Assembly (NCBI GenBank): GCA_022843025.1
Contig: JALHOL010000010.1
Location: 62,001 to 126,000 of the forward strand
Source: Paracoccaceae bacterium
Lineage (GTDB): Bacteria; Pseudomonadota; Alphaproteobacteria; Rhodobacterales; Rhodobacteraceae
Reading direction: 5' to 3'
DNA length: 64,000 nt
This document shows, piece by piece, positions 47,032 to 55,544 of this stretch. Made by a program: the position numbers and the translations under genes. The first letter of the stretch is position 1. Every line of letters starts with the position of its first letter. The notes under the pieces are model-generated. The model saw only the letters and a list, made by a program, of their open reading frames with translations, did not search any database and was not told the origin of the DNA.

Positions 47032-47388
47032 TCACCCTGCTTCTTCAATCCCCGCCTGCGGCATCAGGGTTGCCACCTTGCTCAGCAGCGCGCGCGCCGC
47101 TCTTGCGCGGGGGTTGGCCTCATCCTCGGCCACATGGCGCAGCCCCTCGACCAGCGCCTCCAGCTCATCCGCTGTCATCAGCGTGGGCGGCAGCATCAGG
47201 GGGGACCGCAGGATATATCCCAATCCCCGCTCCCCCTCGACCGGCAGGCCCGTGCGCGCCATCACCGCCATGTCACGCCACACCGTGCGCGTGGACACCC
47301 CCACCGCCGCCGCCAGTTCCGCCGCCGTATGCAGCCGCCCGTCGCGCATGATCTGGATAAGGTCGTAAAGCCGGTCATCCCGTTTCAT
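47032..47388 (-). CDS. WYL-less HTH regulator (truncated YafY-like paralogue)
   Basis: This 118-aa protein contains only the winged helix-turn-helix (RLYDLIQIMRDGRLHTAAELAAAVGVSTRTVWRDM, wing GERGLGYILR) and a short helical linker. It stops before the WYL sensor domain of its neighbour at 45868-46584. It may be a natural short regulator or a shortened duplicate; no frame remnant of the missing domain is evident because the monooxygenase-like gene follows. The start is placed at ATG 47388 (GGAAGGA about 9 nt upstream). Its promoter has a perfect palindrome (47411-47430), suggesting autoregulation. Confidence 0.8.
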   Translation of the reverse strand: MKRDDRLYDLIQIMRDGRLHTAAELAAAVGVSTRTVWRDMAVMARTGLPVEGERGLGYILRSPLMLPPTLMTADELEALVEGLRHVAEDEANPRARAARALLSKVATLMPQAGIEEAG

Positions 47389-47410
47389 CGCGGCCATTCC
47401 TTCCGGTGCT

Positions 47411-47430
47411 ACTGACAAAATACTGTCAGT
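47411..47430 (-). promoter_or_regulatory. Perfect palindromic operator before the HTH regulator gene
   Basis: ACTGACA-AAATAC-TGTCAGT is a perfect 7+6+7 inverted repeat 23-42 bp upstream of the start at 47388, with a TATTTT (minus strand) in its centre that may be part of a -10. The same half-sites precede the adjacent monooxygenase-like gene. Confidence 0.7.
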
Positions 47431-47541
47431 TGACCGCAAACGAAACCCCATTCCCCTTTGAAGCGGGCGAAAAGCAGGCCTAAACATCACCTTCAGAACG
47501 GGGATCGGGCCAACCCTTGGCCCTTACGGATGGAGCTGACC

Positions 47542-47799
47542 ATGTTCAACAATATCGGCCCGATGGGCCTGATCCTGATCGCAATCGTCGTGCTGGTGCT
47601 CTTCGGGCGCGGCAAGGTGTCGTCGCTGATGGGCGAAGTCGGCAAGGGCATCACCGCCTTCAAGAAGGGCGTGAATGACGGCAAAGCCGAGCTGGACGCC
47701 GAGGCTGCCGAAGGCGCGCGCGACGTCACCCCCGCCGCTGCGCCTGCCGCAGCCCCGGTTGCCGCCTCTGCCCCTCTGGCGGACAAGGACAAGGTCTGA
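47542..47799 (+). CDS. tatA: Twin-arginine translocase subunit TatA
   Basis: This 85-aa protein has one N-terminal membrane helix ([20 protein letters not shown]), the hinge FGRGKV, an amphipathic helix ([14 protein letters not shown]) and an acidic/Ala-rich tail. TatA oligomerises to form the passage for folded proteins. The ATG at 47542 is preceded by GGAG; the longer frame upstream is not supported. It is first in tatABC. Confidence 0.95.
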   Translation: MFNNIGPMGLILIAIVVLVLFGRGKVSSLMGEVGKGITAFKKGVNDGKAELDAEAAEGARDVTPAAAPAAAPVAASAPLADKDKV

Positions 47800-47834
47800 T
47801 CCCGGACCCCCGCGAATAGGACGGAGAGACAGGC

Positions 47835-48473
47835 ATGGAATTCGGCTGGGCGGAGCTTCTGGTCATCGGGGTTGTGGCGCTGATCGTGATCGGCCCCAAG
47901 GACTTGCCGGAGATGTTCCGCACCCTTGGCCGCTTCACCGCCAAGGCACGTGGCATGGCGCGCGACTTCAGCCGCGCCATGGAACAGGCCGCCAAGGAGA
48001 CGGGCGTCGACGAAGTGGCGAGTGACCTGAAAAAGGTCACGTCGCCCAAGGCGATGGGGCTGGACGCCATGAAAGGCGCCGCAGATCGCTTTGAAAAATG
48101 GGACCCGCTGAAGAACGCGGCGAAACCCACCAGCCCGCCCCCCGCGCGCCCCCTGACCCCGCCGCCCATGCCGCCGACGCCGCCTGCGGCCCCGCCCGCC
48201 CCGGTTGCAGCCGCAGTGGCCGCGCCCGAACCTACGATCATGGGACCTGCCACTGCCGCACTTGCCGAACAGCAGGCGCAACGCAAGGCCATCGCTGCGG
48301 AAGCTGCCGAAAAGCTCCGCGCTGTGGGCAAACCCGCCACGGCCACAAAGCCTGCCGCAGCAGCGCCCGCGAAACGAGCAAAAACGGCCGCCGCCCCGGC
48401 CCCAGAGCCCGCCGCCAAGCCTGCCCGCAAGAAAGCCCCGGCCAAAGCTGTCGCAAAACCGGGCGAGGAATGA
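47835..48473 (+). CDS. tatB: Sec-independent translocase subunit TatB
   Basis: This 212-aa protein begins with a membrane helix ([20 protein letters not shown], then [20 protein letters not shown]), the TatB signature with Glu near the N-terminus and GP hinge. The long C-terminal half is Pro/Ala/Lys-rich and probably disordered, usual in alphaproteobacteria. TatB with TatC recognises twin-arginine signal peptides. tatC follows after 1 bp. Confidence 0.94.
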   Translation: MEFGWAELLVIGVVALIVIGPKDLPEMFRTLGRFTAKARGMARDFSRAMEQAAKETGVDEVASDLKKVTSPKAMGLDAMKGAADRFEKWDPLKNAAKPTSPPPARPLTPPPMPPTPPAAPPAPVAAAVAAPEPTIMGPATAALAEQQAQRKAIAAEAAEKLRAVGKPATATKPAAAAPAKRAKTAAAPAPEPAAKPARKKAPAKAVAKPGEE

Positions 48474-48474
48474 C

Positions 48475-49341
48475 ATGACCGCCAAGGAAGACATCGACGA
48501 CAGCTCGGCCCCGCTGATCGAACATCTGGCCGAACTCAGGAACCGCATCCTCTATTCGCTGGCAGCCTTCATTGTGGCGATGGTGATCTGTTTCACTGTC
48601 TGGAATCCCATTTTCAACTTCCTGACCCACCCGATTTGCGACGCCCTGGCCGAACGCCAGCAGGATTGCGGACTTGTGCTGATCAAGCTGCAAGAGGGGT
48701 TCTTCGTCGCGGTTCGCATCTCGGTACTGGGCGGCTTTGCGCTGTCTTTCCCGATCATTGCCTTCCAGATGTGGCGCTTTGTGGCCCCGGGCCTCTATCG
48801 CACGGAAAAGCAGGCTTTCCTGCCCTTCCTTCTCGCCTCACCGATCATGTTCTTCATCGGTGCGGCTTTCGCCTATTACATCGTTCTGCCGATGGCCTTC
48901 GATTTCTTCCTGAACTTCCAGCAGAACTTCGGTGGCGACGTGGTCACGGGCGAATTGGCCACCGATGCCCCGGCTGGTATCGTCTTCCAAGGCTCGATGG
49001 AACAATACCTCTCGCTCACCACCAGTTTCGTTCTGGCCTTTGGCCTGTGCTTCCAGCTTCCGGTGCTGCTCACACTGATGGGCAAGGCGGGGCTCGTCAC
49101 ATCACGCGGCCTTGCCGCGATGCGCAGATATGCCATCGTCCTCATCCTCGTTGTGGCGGCCATCGTCACGCCTCCCGATGTGATGTCGCAAATCCTGATG
49201 TTCTCTGCGATCTACCCGCTTTACGAAGTCTCCATCTTCCTGATCCGCCGCATCGAAAAACAGCGTGAGGCGCGGATGCGTGCCGATGGCACCTGGATCG
49301 ACGAGGATGAAGACGAAACCGAACCCGCGACCAAGGCATGA
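48475..49341 (+). CDS. tatC: Twin-arginine translocase subunit TatC
   Basis: This 288-aa six-helix protein has [20 protein letters not shown] (N-terminal signal-recognition motif), [20 protein letters not shown] with Pro and Glu (RTEKQ) and [21 protein letters not shown]. Both Tat signature regions are intact. The ATG at 48475 comes 1 bp after tatB, and its stop overlaps the DUF815 gene (ATGA). Confidence 0.96.
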   Translation: MTAKEDIDDSSAPLIEHLAELRNRILYSLAAFIVAMVICFTVWNPIFNFLTHPICDALAERQQDCGLVLIKLQEGFFVAVRISVLGGFALSFPIIAFQMWRFVAPGLYRTEKQAFLPFLLASPIMFFIGAAFAYYIVLPMAFDFFLNFQQNFGGDVVTGELATDAPAGIVFQGSMEQYLSLTTSFVLAFGLCFQLPVLLTLMGKAGLVTSRGLAAMRRYAIVLILVVAAIVTPPDVMSQILMFSAIYPLYEVSIFLIRRIEKQREARMRADGTWIDEDEDETEPATKA

Positions 49342-50177
49342 CCGACGAACTTCTCGCCCGCATTGCCGCCGCACTGGAACGGATGGCACCGGCGCCAATG
49401 CCCGCGCCCGATTTCGGGGCCGAGGCCTTTGCCTGGCACACCGATCCTGACAGGTTGGAGCCCGTCCGCCGCGTGTCACGCGTGGACATCGGTCTGCTGA
49501 TCGGCGTCAACCGATCGCGCGATACGCTCTTGGAAAACACCCGCCACTTCGCGGCGGGGCTGCCGGCCAACAATGCGCTCCTTTGGGGCGCGCGGGGCAT
49601 GGGGAAATCCTCGTTGGTCAAGGCGGTTCACGCCGCGATCCGGGCCGAAGGGCATGATCTGAAGATCGTGGAACTCTCCCGCGAAGACCTGCCCTCTGTC
49701 GGCCGCCTGCTGGCCCATCTGCGCGCCGCCGCGCCCCTGCGCTTCATCCTGTTCTGCGATGACCTGTCCTTCAGCCATGATGACCAGCATTACAAAAGCC
49801 TTAAGGCCGTGCTGGACGGCGGCATCGAAGGCCGCCCCGACAATGTTCTTTTCTACGCCACCTCGAACCGCCGCCACCTGATGCCGCGCGACATGATCGA
49901 AAACGAACGTTCTTCCGCCATCAACCCTTCTGAGGCGGTAGAAGAAAAGGTTTCGCTCTCCGACAGGTTCGGTCTTTGGCTGGGCTTTCATCCCTGTTCG
50001 CAGGATGACTACCTCGACATGATCCGCGGCTATTGCGCCGCCCATGGCGTATCCATCCCAGAAGACCGTCTCTGGGCCGAAGCCATTGAATGGCAGGCCA
50101 CGCGCGGCGGGCGGTCGGGCAGGGTGGCATGGCAATTCTTCTGTGACCTTGCCGCCCGCGAAGGTATCCGCATCTGA
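49338..50177 (+). CDS. DUF815 family AAA ATPase
   Basis: This 279-aa P-loop protein has Walker [18 protein letters not shown] (about residues 80-96), Walker [16 protein letters not shown] and a sensor region [18 protein letters not shown], followed by [22 protein letters not shown]815 proteins are predicted AAA ATPases of unknown substrate. It is translationally coupled to tatC, but no functional link to protein export is known. A 76-bp gap precedes the next gene. Confidence 0.9.
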   Translation: MTDELLARIAAALERMAPAPMPAPDFGAEAFAWHTDPDRLEPVRRVSRVDIGLLIGVNRSRDTLLENTRHFAAGLPANNALLWGARGMGKSSLVKAVHAAIRAEGHDLKIVELSREDLPSVGRLLAHLRAAAPLRFILFCDDLSFSHDDQHYKSLKAVLDGGIEGRPDNVLFYATSNRRHLMPRDMIENERSSAINPSEAVEEKVSLSDRFGLWLGFHPCSQDDYLDMIRGYCAAHGVSIPEDRLWAEAIEWQATRGGRSGRVAWQFFCDLAAREGIRI

Positions 50178-50253
50178 CGGCTGGCCAGGCCCGGCCCTTG
50201 CGCAAGGTCGGGCTCTGCCCTATTTAGGCGCTTTCCTCCGCCAAACGGCCCCC

Positions 50254-51528
50254 ATGCTGACCGAGATCCTCATCGTCGTTGCCCTGATCCTGCTGAACGG
50301 GGTCTTGGCCATGTCCGAACTTGCCATCGTTTCGGCCCGCCCCGCCCGCCTCAAATCGCTCGAAGGCAAATCCATCGGTGCCGGTGCCGCCCTGCGGTTG
50401 GCCGAAGACCCCGGTCGTTTCCTATCGACGGTCCAGATCGGCATCACCGCAGTCGGCGTTCTGTCAGGCGCCTTTTCCGGTGCCACACTCGGCGCGCGTT
50501 TGTCGGGTTGGCTGGTGGGGCAGGGCATGTCAGCCGACCTAGCCTCTACCCTTGGCGTCGGTGGTGTGGTCATGGTGCTGACCTATCTGTCGCTGATCAT
50601 TGGCGAACTCGTCCCCAAACAACTTGCCCTCCGCAATCCCGAAGCGGTTGCCATCCGCATGGCCCCGGCGATGCTCTTGCTGTCGCGTGTCGCAGCCCCT
50701 GTCGTCTGGCTTTTGGATCGGTCGGGCAAGCTGATCCTGCGCCTGCTGGGCGCCTCGGGCGATGGCGGCGGAAAGGTGACCGAAGAAGAGGTGCACACCC
50801 TTCTGACCGAGGCCCGCGCCGAAGGTCTGATCGAACATGAAGAACGCGAGATGCTTGCCGGCGTCATGCGTCTGGCCGACCGCACCGCCCGCGCCCTGAT
50901 GACCCCCCGGCATGAGGTCCATATGCTGGACCTCCACGCCACGCCCGCCGAAACCGTCGCCGCGATGCGCCGCATCGGCCGCCCCCGCATGCCCGTCCGC
51001 AACGCGGAAACCGATGAGGTGGTGGGCATTATCACCCTTGCCGATGCCTTTGATGCGCTGTCCCGCCGCCAAAGCCTCGATCCCCAGCGCCTGCTGCGCG
51101 AAGTGCCGGTCGTGTCGGACAAGGCCGATGCTCTGGACGTGATGGAAATTCTGCGCGGCTCTGCGCACCATCTGGCACTGGTCTATGACGAATACGGCCA
51201 TTTCGAAGGGATCATCACCTCGGGCGATATCCTTGAGGCGATCACCGGCACCGTGGCCATCCAGTCCGACGAAGAACCCGCCTTGCTCGAACGCGAAGAC
51301 GGCAGTCTGCTCGTCTCCGGCTGGATGCCCGCCGATGAATTCTGTGACAGGCTGGGTATCCCCCGCGAACTGGCAGGGGGGTATGAAACCGTGGCAGGGC
51401 TGATCCTGAACCTGTTCGGCCGCATTCCCACATTGGGCGAGTCAACAGCAGCCGAAGGTTTCCGCTTTGAAATCATCGACCTCGATGATCGCAGGATCGA
51501 CAAGCTGCTGGTCAGCCGGATCGGCTGA
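50254..51528 (+). CDS. Hemolysin-type CNNM/CBS-domain membrane protein (CorC/HlyC family)
   Basis: This protein of about 424 aa has an N-terminal DUF21/CNNM membrane domain (ALILLNGVLAMSELAIVSAR, STVQIGITAVGVLSGAFSG), two CBS domains (RTARALMTPRHEVHMLD, HHLALVYDEYGHFEGIITSG) and a C-terminal CorC_HlyC domain. The family is implicated in Mg2+/Co2+ handling; there is no haemolytic role here. The ATG at 50254 begins the conserved part. It converges on the NlpD-like gene. Confidence 0.92.
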   Translation: MLTEILIVVALILLNGVLAMSELAIVSARPARLKSLEGKSIGAGAALRLAEDPGRFLSTVQIGITAVGVLSGAFSGATLGARLSGWLVGQGMSADLASTLGVGGVVMVLTYLSLIIGELVPKQLALRNPEAVAIRMAPAMLLLSRVAAPVVWLLDRSGKLILRLLGASGDGGGKVTEEEVHTLLTEARAEGLIEHEEREMLAGVMRLADRTARALMTPRHEVHMLDLHATPAETVAAMRRIGRPRMPVRNAETDEVVGIITLADAFDALSRRQSLDPQRLLREVPVVSDKADALDVMEILRGSAHHLALVYDEYGHFEGIITSGDILEAITGTVAIQSDEEPALLEREDGSLLVSGWMPADEFCDRLGIPRELAGGYETVAGLILNLFGRIPTLGESTAAEGFRFEIIDLDDRRIDKLLVSRIG

Positions 51529-51548
51529 CCGCCCGCTTAAGGCCCGGC

Positions 51549-51580
51549 TTACTTCAGGCCCGACTTACTTCAAGAACGGC
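51549..51580. repeat. 16-bp tandem duplication around a stop codon
   Basis: On the minus strand TGAAGTAAGTCGGGCC is followed directly by TGAAGTAAGCCGGGCC. The first copy contains the terminal Lys codon and stop of the NlpD-like gene; the second is in its 3' region. It is probably a local duplication without function. Confidence 0.5.
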
Positions 51581-52800
51581 ATCGGATCGGTGCTCGCCGC
51601 GCCGCGCCGCACCTCGAAATGCAGGAAGGACGGGTTGCCCGACCGTACATTTGCGATGGTCTGGCCCTTGGTGACCTTGTCGCCCTTCTTCACCGTAATC
51701 CCGGCCACGCCCGCATAAACCGTCAGCAATCCGCCCTCGTGACGGATCACGATGATCGGCGTCTGCGCCGTGTCCTGCGTGATGGCGGCCACGGTTCCCG
51801 CCGCTGCCGCCATCACCGGGGCCCCGGCCGGGGCAGCAATGTCGATGCCTTCGTTCTTGGGCGGGGAATAGCCGCGGATGATATTGCCATTCGCCGGCAT
51901 CGCGAATTGCGCCGCCGAAGCGCTGGTCCGTGTTTCGCCCAGATCGGGCGATGCGGGCACATCCTTGGCGGCCTCTGCCGCGGGCTTGGTCTCCTCATCC
52001 GGCAGCGGCTTGGCGGCCGAAGGCGGTTCGGGCGTGGGCGATCCGGCACCGGGCGGGGTCACCACTTCCACAGGCCGCTCGGGCGGTTGCCCGGTCGGTG
52101 TGGGGATCATCAGATACTGGCCCTCATGCACTTCCAACTGCGGGCCCAGCCCGTTCCAATCGGCCAAAGCGCGGGCTGATACGTTATAGGTCCGCGCGAT
52201 GGAAAACGCCGTTTCGCCGCGCTTCACCTGATGCCGCGTCGGTGCCATGGCGCCAAGGGCGCTGTCATTCGGGGCTGCCGCCACCGGCTGGCTCGTGGCG
52301 GTGTTGTCCACCCGGTCCAGCGCCGTGGTCGCGATGCTGGTCACACTGACCGCGCCTCCCCCAGCCGATGGCAACGGAGCCGCGGCCACCGTGCCGCCCC
52401 CGATCACCGCACCCGCGCTTGTGCCGCCACCCGCCGCCGCCACCCGGCGCGGCAGGGCCAGCACTTCGCCATCCCGCAGGGGCGCTTCGGCCTGAATGGC
52501 GTTGTAGCTTGCCAGTTCCGCCGGGTTGATCCCGATCCGTGCCGCGACACTGCCCACGGTATCCCCGCGCCGCGCCACCGCCACCTGATAGCCCGGATAG
52601 CTGATCACCCCGTTCGCATCCGGCATCGGTCGCGCCGCTGTCGCCTGCCGTGCCGCGTCCGTGGTGTCCAGGGTGCTGCCACCGCCCCGGAAATCCCAGT
52701 CCAGTTCCGACATCATCCCCGGCTGCCCGCCCGTGCAGGCCGCAAGGGCAAGGACCGAGGTCAATCCAAGGGCGCGCATCGTCAGGGGTGCGAAGGTCAT
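51565..52800 (-). CDS. nlpD: LysM/degenerate LytM (M23-like) lipoprotein, NlpD type
   Basis: This 411-aa lipoprotein has lipobox LAAC (Cys22), two LysM peptidoglycan-binding modules (about residues 71-118 and 189-234), a Pro-rich linker and a C-terminal LytM domain. The zinc-site residues of active M23 peptidases are mostly lost: NEGIDIAAP has Asn316 where His is expected, YAG replaces YxH, and FLHFE has only the second His (394). This is the pattern of NlpD/EnvC amidase activators rather than of an active hydrolase. It is last in surE-pcm-nlpD, as in E. coli. The start is ATG 52800. Confidence 0.9.
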   Translation of the reverse strand: MTFAPLTMRALGLTSVLALAACTGGQPGMMSELDWDFRGGGSTLDTTDAARQATAARPMPDANGVISYPGYQVAVARRGDTVGSVAARIGINPAELASYNAIQAEAPLRDGEVLALPRRVAAAGGGTSAGAVIGGGTVAAAPLPSAGGGAVSVTSIATTALDRVDNTATSQPVAAAPNDSALGAMAPTRHQVKRGETAFSIARTYNVSARALADWNGLGPQLEVHEGQYLMIPTPTGQPPERPVEVVTPPGAGSPTPEPPSAAKPLPDEETKPAAEAAKDVPASPDLGETRTSASAAQFAMPANGNIIRGYSPPKNEGIDIAAPAGAPVMAAAAGTVAAITQDTAQTPIIVIRHEGGLLTVYAGVAGITVKKGDKVTKGQTIANVRSGNPSFLHFEVRRGAASTDPMPFLK

Positions 52801-52850
52801 GCTCTGTCTCTCTGCCGTCGTTCGGGTTGAAACCCCGAAGCCATTTCCAG

Positions 52851-53519
52851 TCATTCGGTCCCAAGCCCCTCGACCAGCGGCACGAAACGCACCGGTCGCA
52901 GCTCGTCATAATCAAATCCGCTGTCAGTGCGCGTCACCTTGATCAGGCTCTGCACAGTATCCGACTGCCCAACAGGCAATACCATGATACCGCCGGTTTT
53001 CAATTGCGCCAATAGGGGGCCGGGGGGGTCTTCGGCGGCTGCTGTCACGATGATGCGATCAAACGGCGCCTGATCGGGCAGTCCAAAGCTGCCATCCCCC
53101 GTAATCGCGGTGATATTGGTCAGATCCAGCGCGCGGAACACCTCATCCGCCGCCCGCACAAGCCGCCGGTGCCGGTCCACCGTATAAACCCGCCGCGCCA
53201 GTTGGCTCAGGATCGCGGCCTGATAGCCCGACCCGGTTCCCACCTCCAGCACCTTGTCGCGCGGCTGCACGGCCAAGGCTTGCGTCATGATCCCCACGAT
53301 GCTGGGCTGGCTGATCGTCTGGCCACAGGCGATGGGCAGCGGCATGTCCTCATAGGCGCGCTCGGCGAACAGCCCGCGCACGAAATGCCCCCGGTCGATC
53401 ACCTCCATCGCCGAAAGCACCCGGCTGTCGGTCACCCCCCGGGATCGCAAGGCATACAGAAAACGCATCTTCCGTTCGGCGGCGGACCCATCCTCGTCAA
53501 AGCCCGCCCCTTCCGTCAT
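52851..53519 (-). CDS. pcm: Protein-L-isoaspartate O-methyltransferase
   Basis: This 222-aa SAM-dependent enzyme has [20 protein letters not shown] (SAM loop), [20 protein letters not shown] (family signature) and [14 protein letters not shown]. It repairs isoaspartyl residues in damaged proteins. It starts inside the surE stop (ATGA) and precedes nlpD, the widespread surE-pcm-nlpD order. Confidence 0.95.
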   Translation of the reverse strand: MTEGAGFDEDGSAAERKMRFLYALRSRGVTDSRVLSAMEVIDRGHFVRGLFAERAYEDMPLPIACGQTISQPSIVGIMTQALAVQPRDKVLEVGTGSGYQAAILSQLARRVYTVDRHRRLVRAADEVFRALDLTNITAITGDGSFGLPDQAPFDRIIVTAAAEDPPGPLLAQLKTGGIMVLPVGQSDTVQSLIKVTRTDSGFDYDELRPVRFVPLVEGLGTE

Positions 53520-54301
53520 GCCAGCCGCGCCTCAAGATCGGACAGCAGGTCATGCGCCGTCAGGTCCGCCCGCATCGGCGTAACCGAGATATAGCCTTCA
53601 AGGTTCACCGCCGCATCCGTACCGGGCAGGGTGGGGGTCTGTTGCGGGCCGCCCTTGATCCACAGATAGCGCCGCCCCGTGGGCGACAGCTGTGCCTCGG
53701 CCGAAAAAGACGTGTCGCGCCGGAACCCCTGCGCCGCAACCTTCACCCCTTTTACCTGCGCGGCGGGCAGGGGCGGGAAGTTCACGTTATAAAACACCCG
53801 GTAATCATCGCCGGTCCAGATGCCCCGGTCCAGCAGCGCCCGCACCACATGGGTGCCATGGTTGCGCGCCGTTTCGAACGGATCTGCCAGACCATCCATC
53901 TCAGGGCCAAAGAACTGCGACAGCGCGATGGCCGGAATGCCCTGCAATGCCGCCTCCATCGCCCCGCCGATCGTGCCCGAATACAGCACATTCTCGGCCG
54001 AGTTGTTGCCCCGGTTCACCCCCGACAACACCAGATCGGGCTTTGCCCCCTGCAACACGTCATAGATGCCGGCCAGAACGCAATCCGCCGGGCTACCCTC
54101 GGCGGCATAGCGGCGATCCTCCAGCTTGGCGATCATCATCGGGTGGGTGTAGCTGATGCAATGCCCCACGCCCGATTGCTCGAATGCCGGCGCAACCGTC
54201 CAGACCTCGCCGCCATGCCCGGCGATATCCGCCGCGATCCCGGCCAGAACCTGAAGCCCGGGGGCATTGATACCATCGTCATTCGTGATCAGGATGCGCA
54301 T
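53516..54301 (-). CDS. surE: 5'/3'-nucleotidase SurE
   Basis: This 261-aa protein starts [19 protein letters not shown] with metal ligands Asp8 and Asp9, and carries [22 protein letters not shown] with the SurE active-site Ser/Asn. It removes phosphate from nucleoside monophosphates and polyphosphate. It is first in surE-pcm-nlpD; the short gap upstream (54302-54427) has a possible tiny ORF. Confidence 0.96.
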   Translation of the reverse strand: MRILITNDDGINAPGLQVLAGIAADIAGHGGEVWTVAPAFEQSGVGHCISYTHPMMIAKLEDRRYAAEGSPADCVLAGIYDVLQGAKPDLVLSGVNRGNNSAENVLYSGTIGGAMEAALQGIPAIALSQFFGPEMDGLADPFETARNHGTHVVRALLDRGIWTGDDYRVFYNVNFPPLPAAQVKGVKVAAQGFRRDTSFSAEAQLSPTGRRYLWIKGGPQQTPTLPGTDAAVNLEGYISVTPMRADLTAHDLLSDLEARLA

Positions 54302-54328
54302 GCTCTGCCTTCTTTGCCTGCTTCCTGA

Positions 54329-54388
54329 TTAGATCAGGGCGCAGAGGGCGGCAAGCAAAAGGCCCATCCCAAGGGACGCCATCTTCAT
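54329..54388 (-). CDS. Possible 19-aa hydrophobic peptide
   Basis: A short frame encodes MKMASLGMGLLLAALCALI, a positively charged start with a single hydrophobic stretch. It lies 27 bp upstream of surE on the same strand. No strong ribosome site is visible and the size allows chance. It could be a tiny membrane protein or a remnant of a signal peptide. Confidence 0.25.
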   Translation of the reverse strand: MKMASLGMGLLLAALCALI

Positions 54389-54427
54389 CCGTGTTGCGTA
54401 TGCACCTGTCCGGCCCGGCCGGACCTG

Positions 54428-54610
54428 TCACTCGGCCAGCGTCACCGGGTCGGGTTGCGCCAGAAAGAACCCTTCCGGCGCAAACAGCACGCCAAGGATC
54501 GCCAGATAGGCCAGCAGGAAAAGCGCAATCGCAGCCGTCTGCGCCCGCTTGCCGGGTGCCTGTGCCATGCGGATGCGGCTGTCACGGGTCATCGTCAGGG
54601 TCTTGGGCAT
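54428..54610 (-). CDS. Small single-span membrane protein (60 aa)
   Basis: This 60-aa protein has a basic N-terminus (MTRDSRIRMAQAPGKRAQTA) and one membrane helix (AIALFLLAYLAILGVLFAP). AAGGAGG lies about 10 nt before ATG 54610. It may be the first gene of the surE cluster transcript. No family is recognised. Confidence 0.5.
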   Translation of the reverse strand: MPKTLTMTRDSRIRMAQAPGKRAQTAAIALFLLAYLAILGVLFAPEGFFLAQPDPVTLAE

Positions 54611-54707
54611 GAGCAGTGCTCCTCCTTGTCGATTCCCCTCGGACTCTACCGCATCACGCAATGTTTCGGGTTCTGAAATTTATGCCATAAGCGGAATAGC
54701 GTTCCCC

Positions 54708-54725
54708 TTGGCGGCAATCCGCCAA
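54708..54725. promoter_or_regulatory. 18-bp palindrome upstream of the 60-aa membrane protein gene
   Basis: TTGGCGG-CAAT-CCGCCAA is a perfect 7-bp inverted repeat about 100 bp before the minus-strand start at 54610. Without a T-tract it is more like an operator or structural element than a terminator. The rest of the gap 54611-54824 shows nothing recognisable apart from a GCTGCG-T-CGCAGC hairpin. Confidence 0.35.
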
Positions 54726-54824
54726 ACGATTTTCCGCTGCACCTGCATCCTTGCCCGCGCAGCGAAACATCTTTCCGCCCCGTTGCTGCGTCGCAGCAGC
54801 CCCGTCCCCGAATGAACGCGCAAG

Positions 54825-54849
54825 AAAAAAGGCGCCCGAAGGCGCCCTT
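54825..54849 (-). terminator. Intrinsic terminator of efp
   Basis: On the minus strand GGCGCC-TTCG-GGCGCC is followed by TTTTTT, about 25 bp after the efp stop. The stable TTCG tetraloop and U-tract make it a strong rho-independent terminator. Confidence 0.9.
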
Positions 54850-54872
54850 TCCAGCATGCAGCATGGCGAAGA

Positions 54873-55439
54873 TCAGTCCTTCGCGCGTTCCACATAGGAA
54901 TAATCGTCGGTGTTGATCACGATCCGCACCCCGGCCCCGATATGCGGCGGCACCATCACGCGCAGCCCGTTGGAGCAGATGGCGGGTTTGTAGGAAGACG
55001 ATGCCGTCTGCCCTTTCACCACCGGTTCGGTTTCCGTGATCTCGACCACCACGCGCTGCGGCAGTTCCAGCGCAATCGCCACACCCTCGAAAGTGCGCAA
55101 GTACACCTTGATGCCTTCGGTCAGGAACACCTTGTCCTCGCCCACCACATCCGGTGTAGCGACAAGCTGCTCATAGGTGTTGGGTTCCATGAAGTGATAG
55201 CCTTCGCCATCTTCATAAAGGAAGTCATATTCCCTTTCGTCCACCGTGGCCTTTTCCACCATCTCGGTGGTGCGCCAGCGTTCGGACACCTTCACCCCGT
55301 CGGAAATGCGGCGCATATCCACGCTGGTGGTCGGCGTGCCCTTGCCGGGATGGAAGTTTTCGGCCTTGAGCACGGCATAAAGCTTGCCGTCCATCTCGAC
55401 GACATTGCCCTTGCGAAGGGAAGAAGCGATGACTTTCAC
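54873..55439 (-). CDS. efp: Elongation factor P
   Basis: This 188-aa protein of three beta-barrel domains begins [20 protein letters not shown] and has Lys33 in the domain I loop ([11 protein letters not shown]), the site for beta-lysylation. Domain III ends with [17 protein letters not shown] rescues ribosomes stalled at polyproline. It starts at GTG 55439, giving the normal family length; AGGAAACGACCCC lies before it. It is divergent from epmA, whose product modifies this Lys. Confidence 0.96.
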   Translation of the reverse strand: MKVIASSLRKGNVVEMDGKLYAVLKAENFHPGKGTPTTSVDMRRISDGVKVSERWRTTEMVEKATVDEREYDFLYEDGEGYHFMEPNTYEQLVATPDVVGEDKVFLTEGIKVYLRTFEGVAIALELPQRVVVEITETEPVVKGQTASSSYKPAICSNGLRVMVPPHIGAGVRIVINTDDYSYVERAKD

Positions 55440-55544
55440 GGGGTCGTTTCCTTGCGGTTTCAGAAAGGCCCGCATAATCCAGCAGGCGATTGGCGCTGCA
55501 CCTATCGCATCTTTCGCCAAATCTCAAACCGAAAGCGCCACGCC

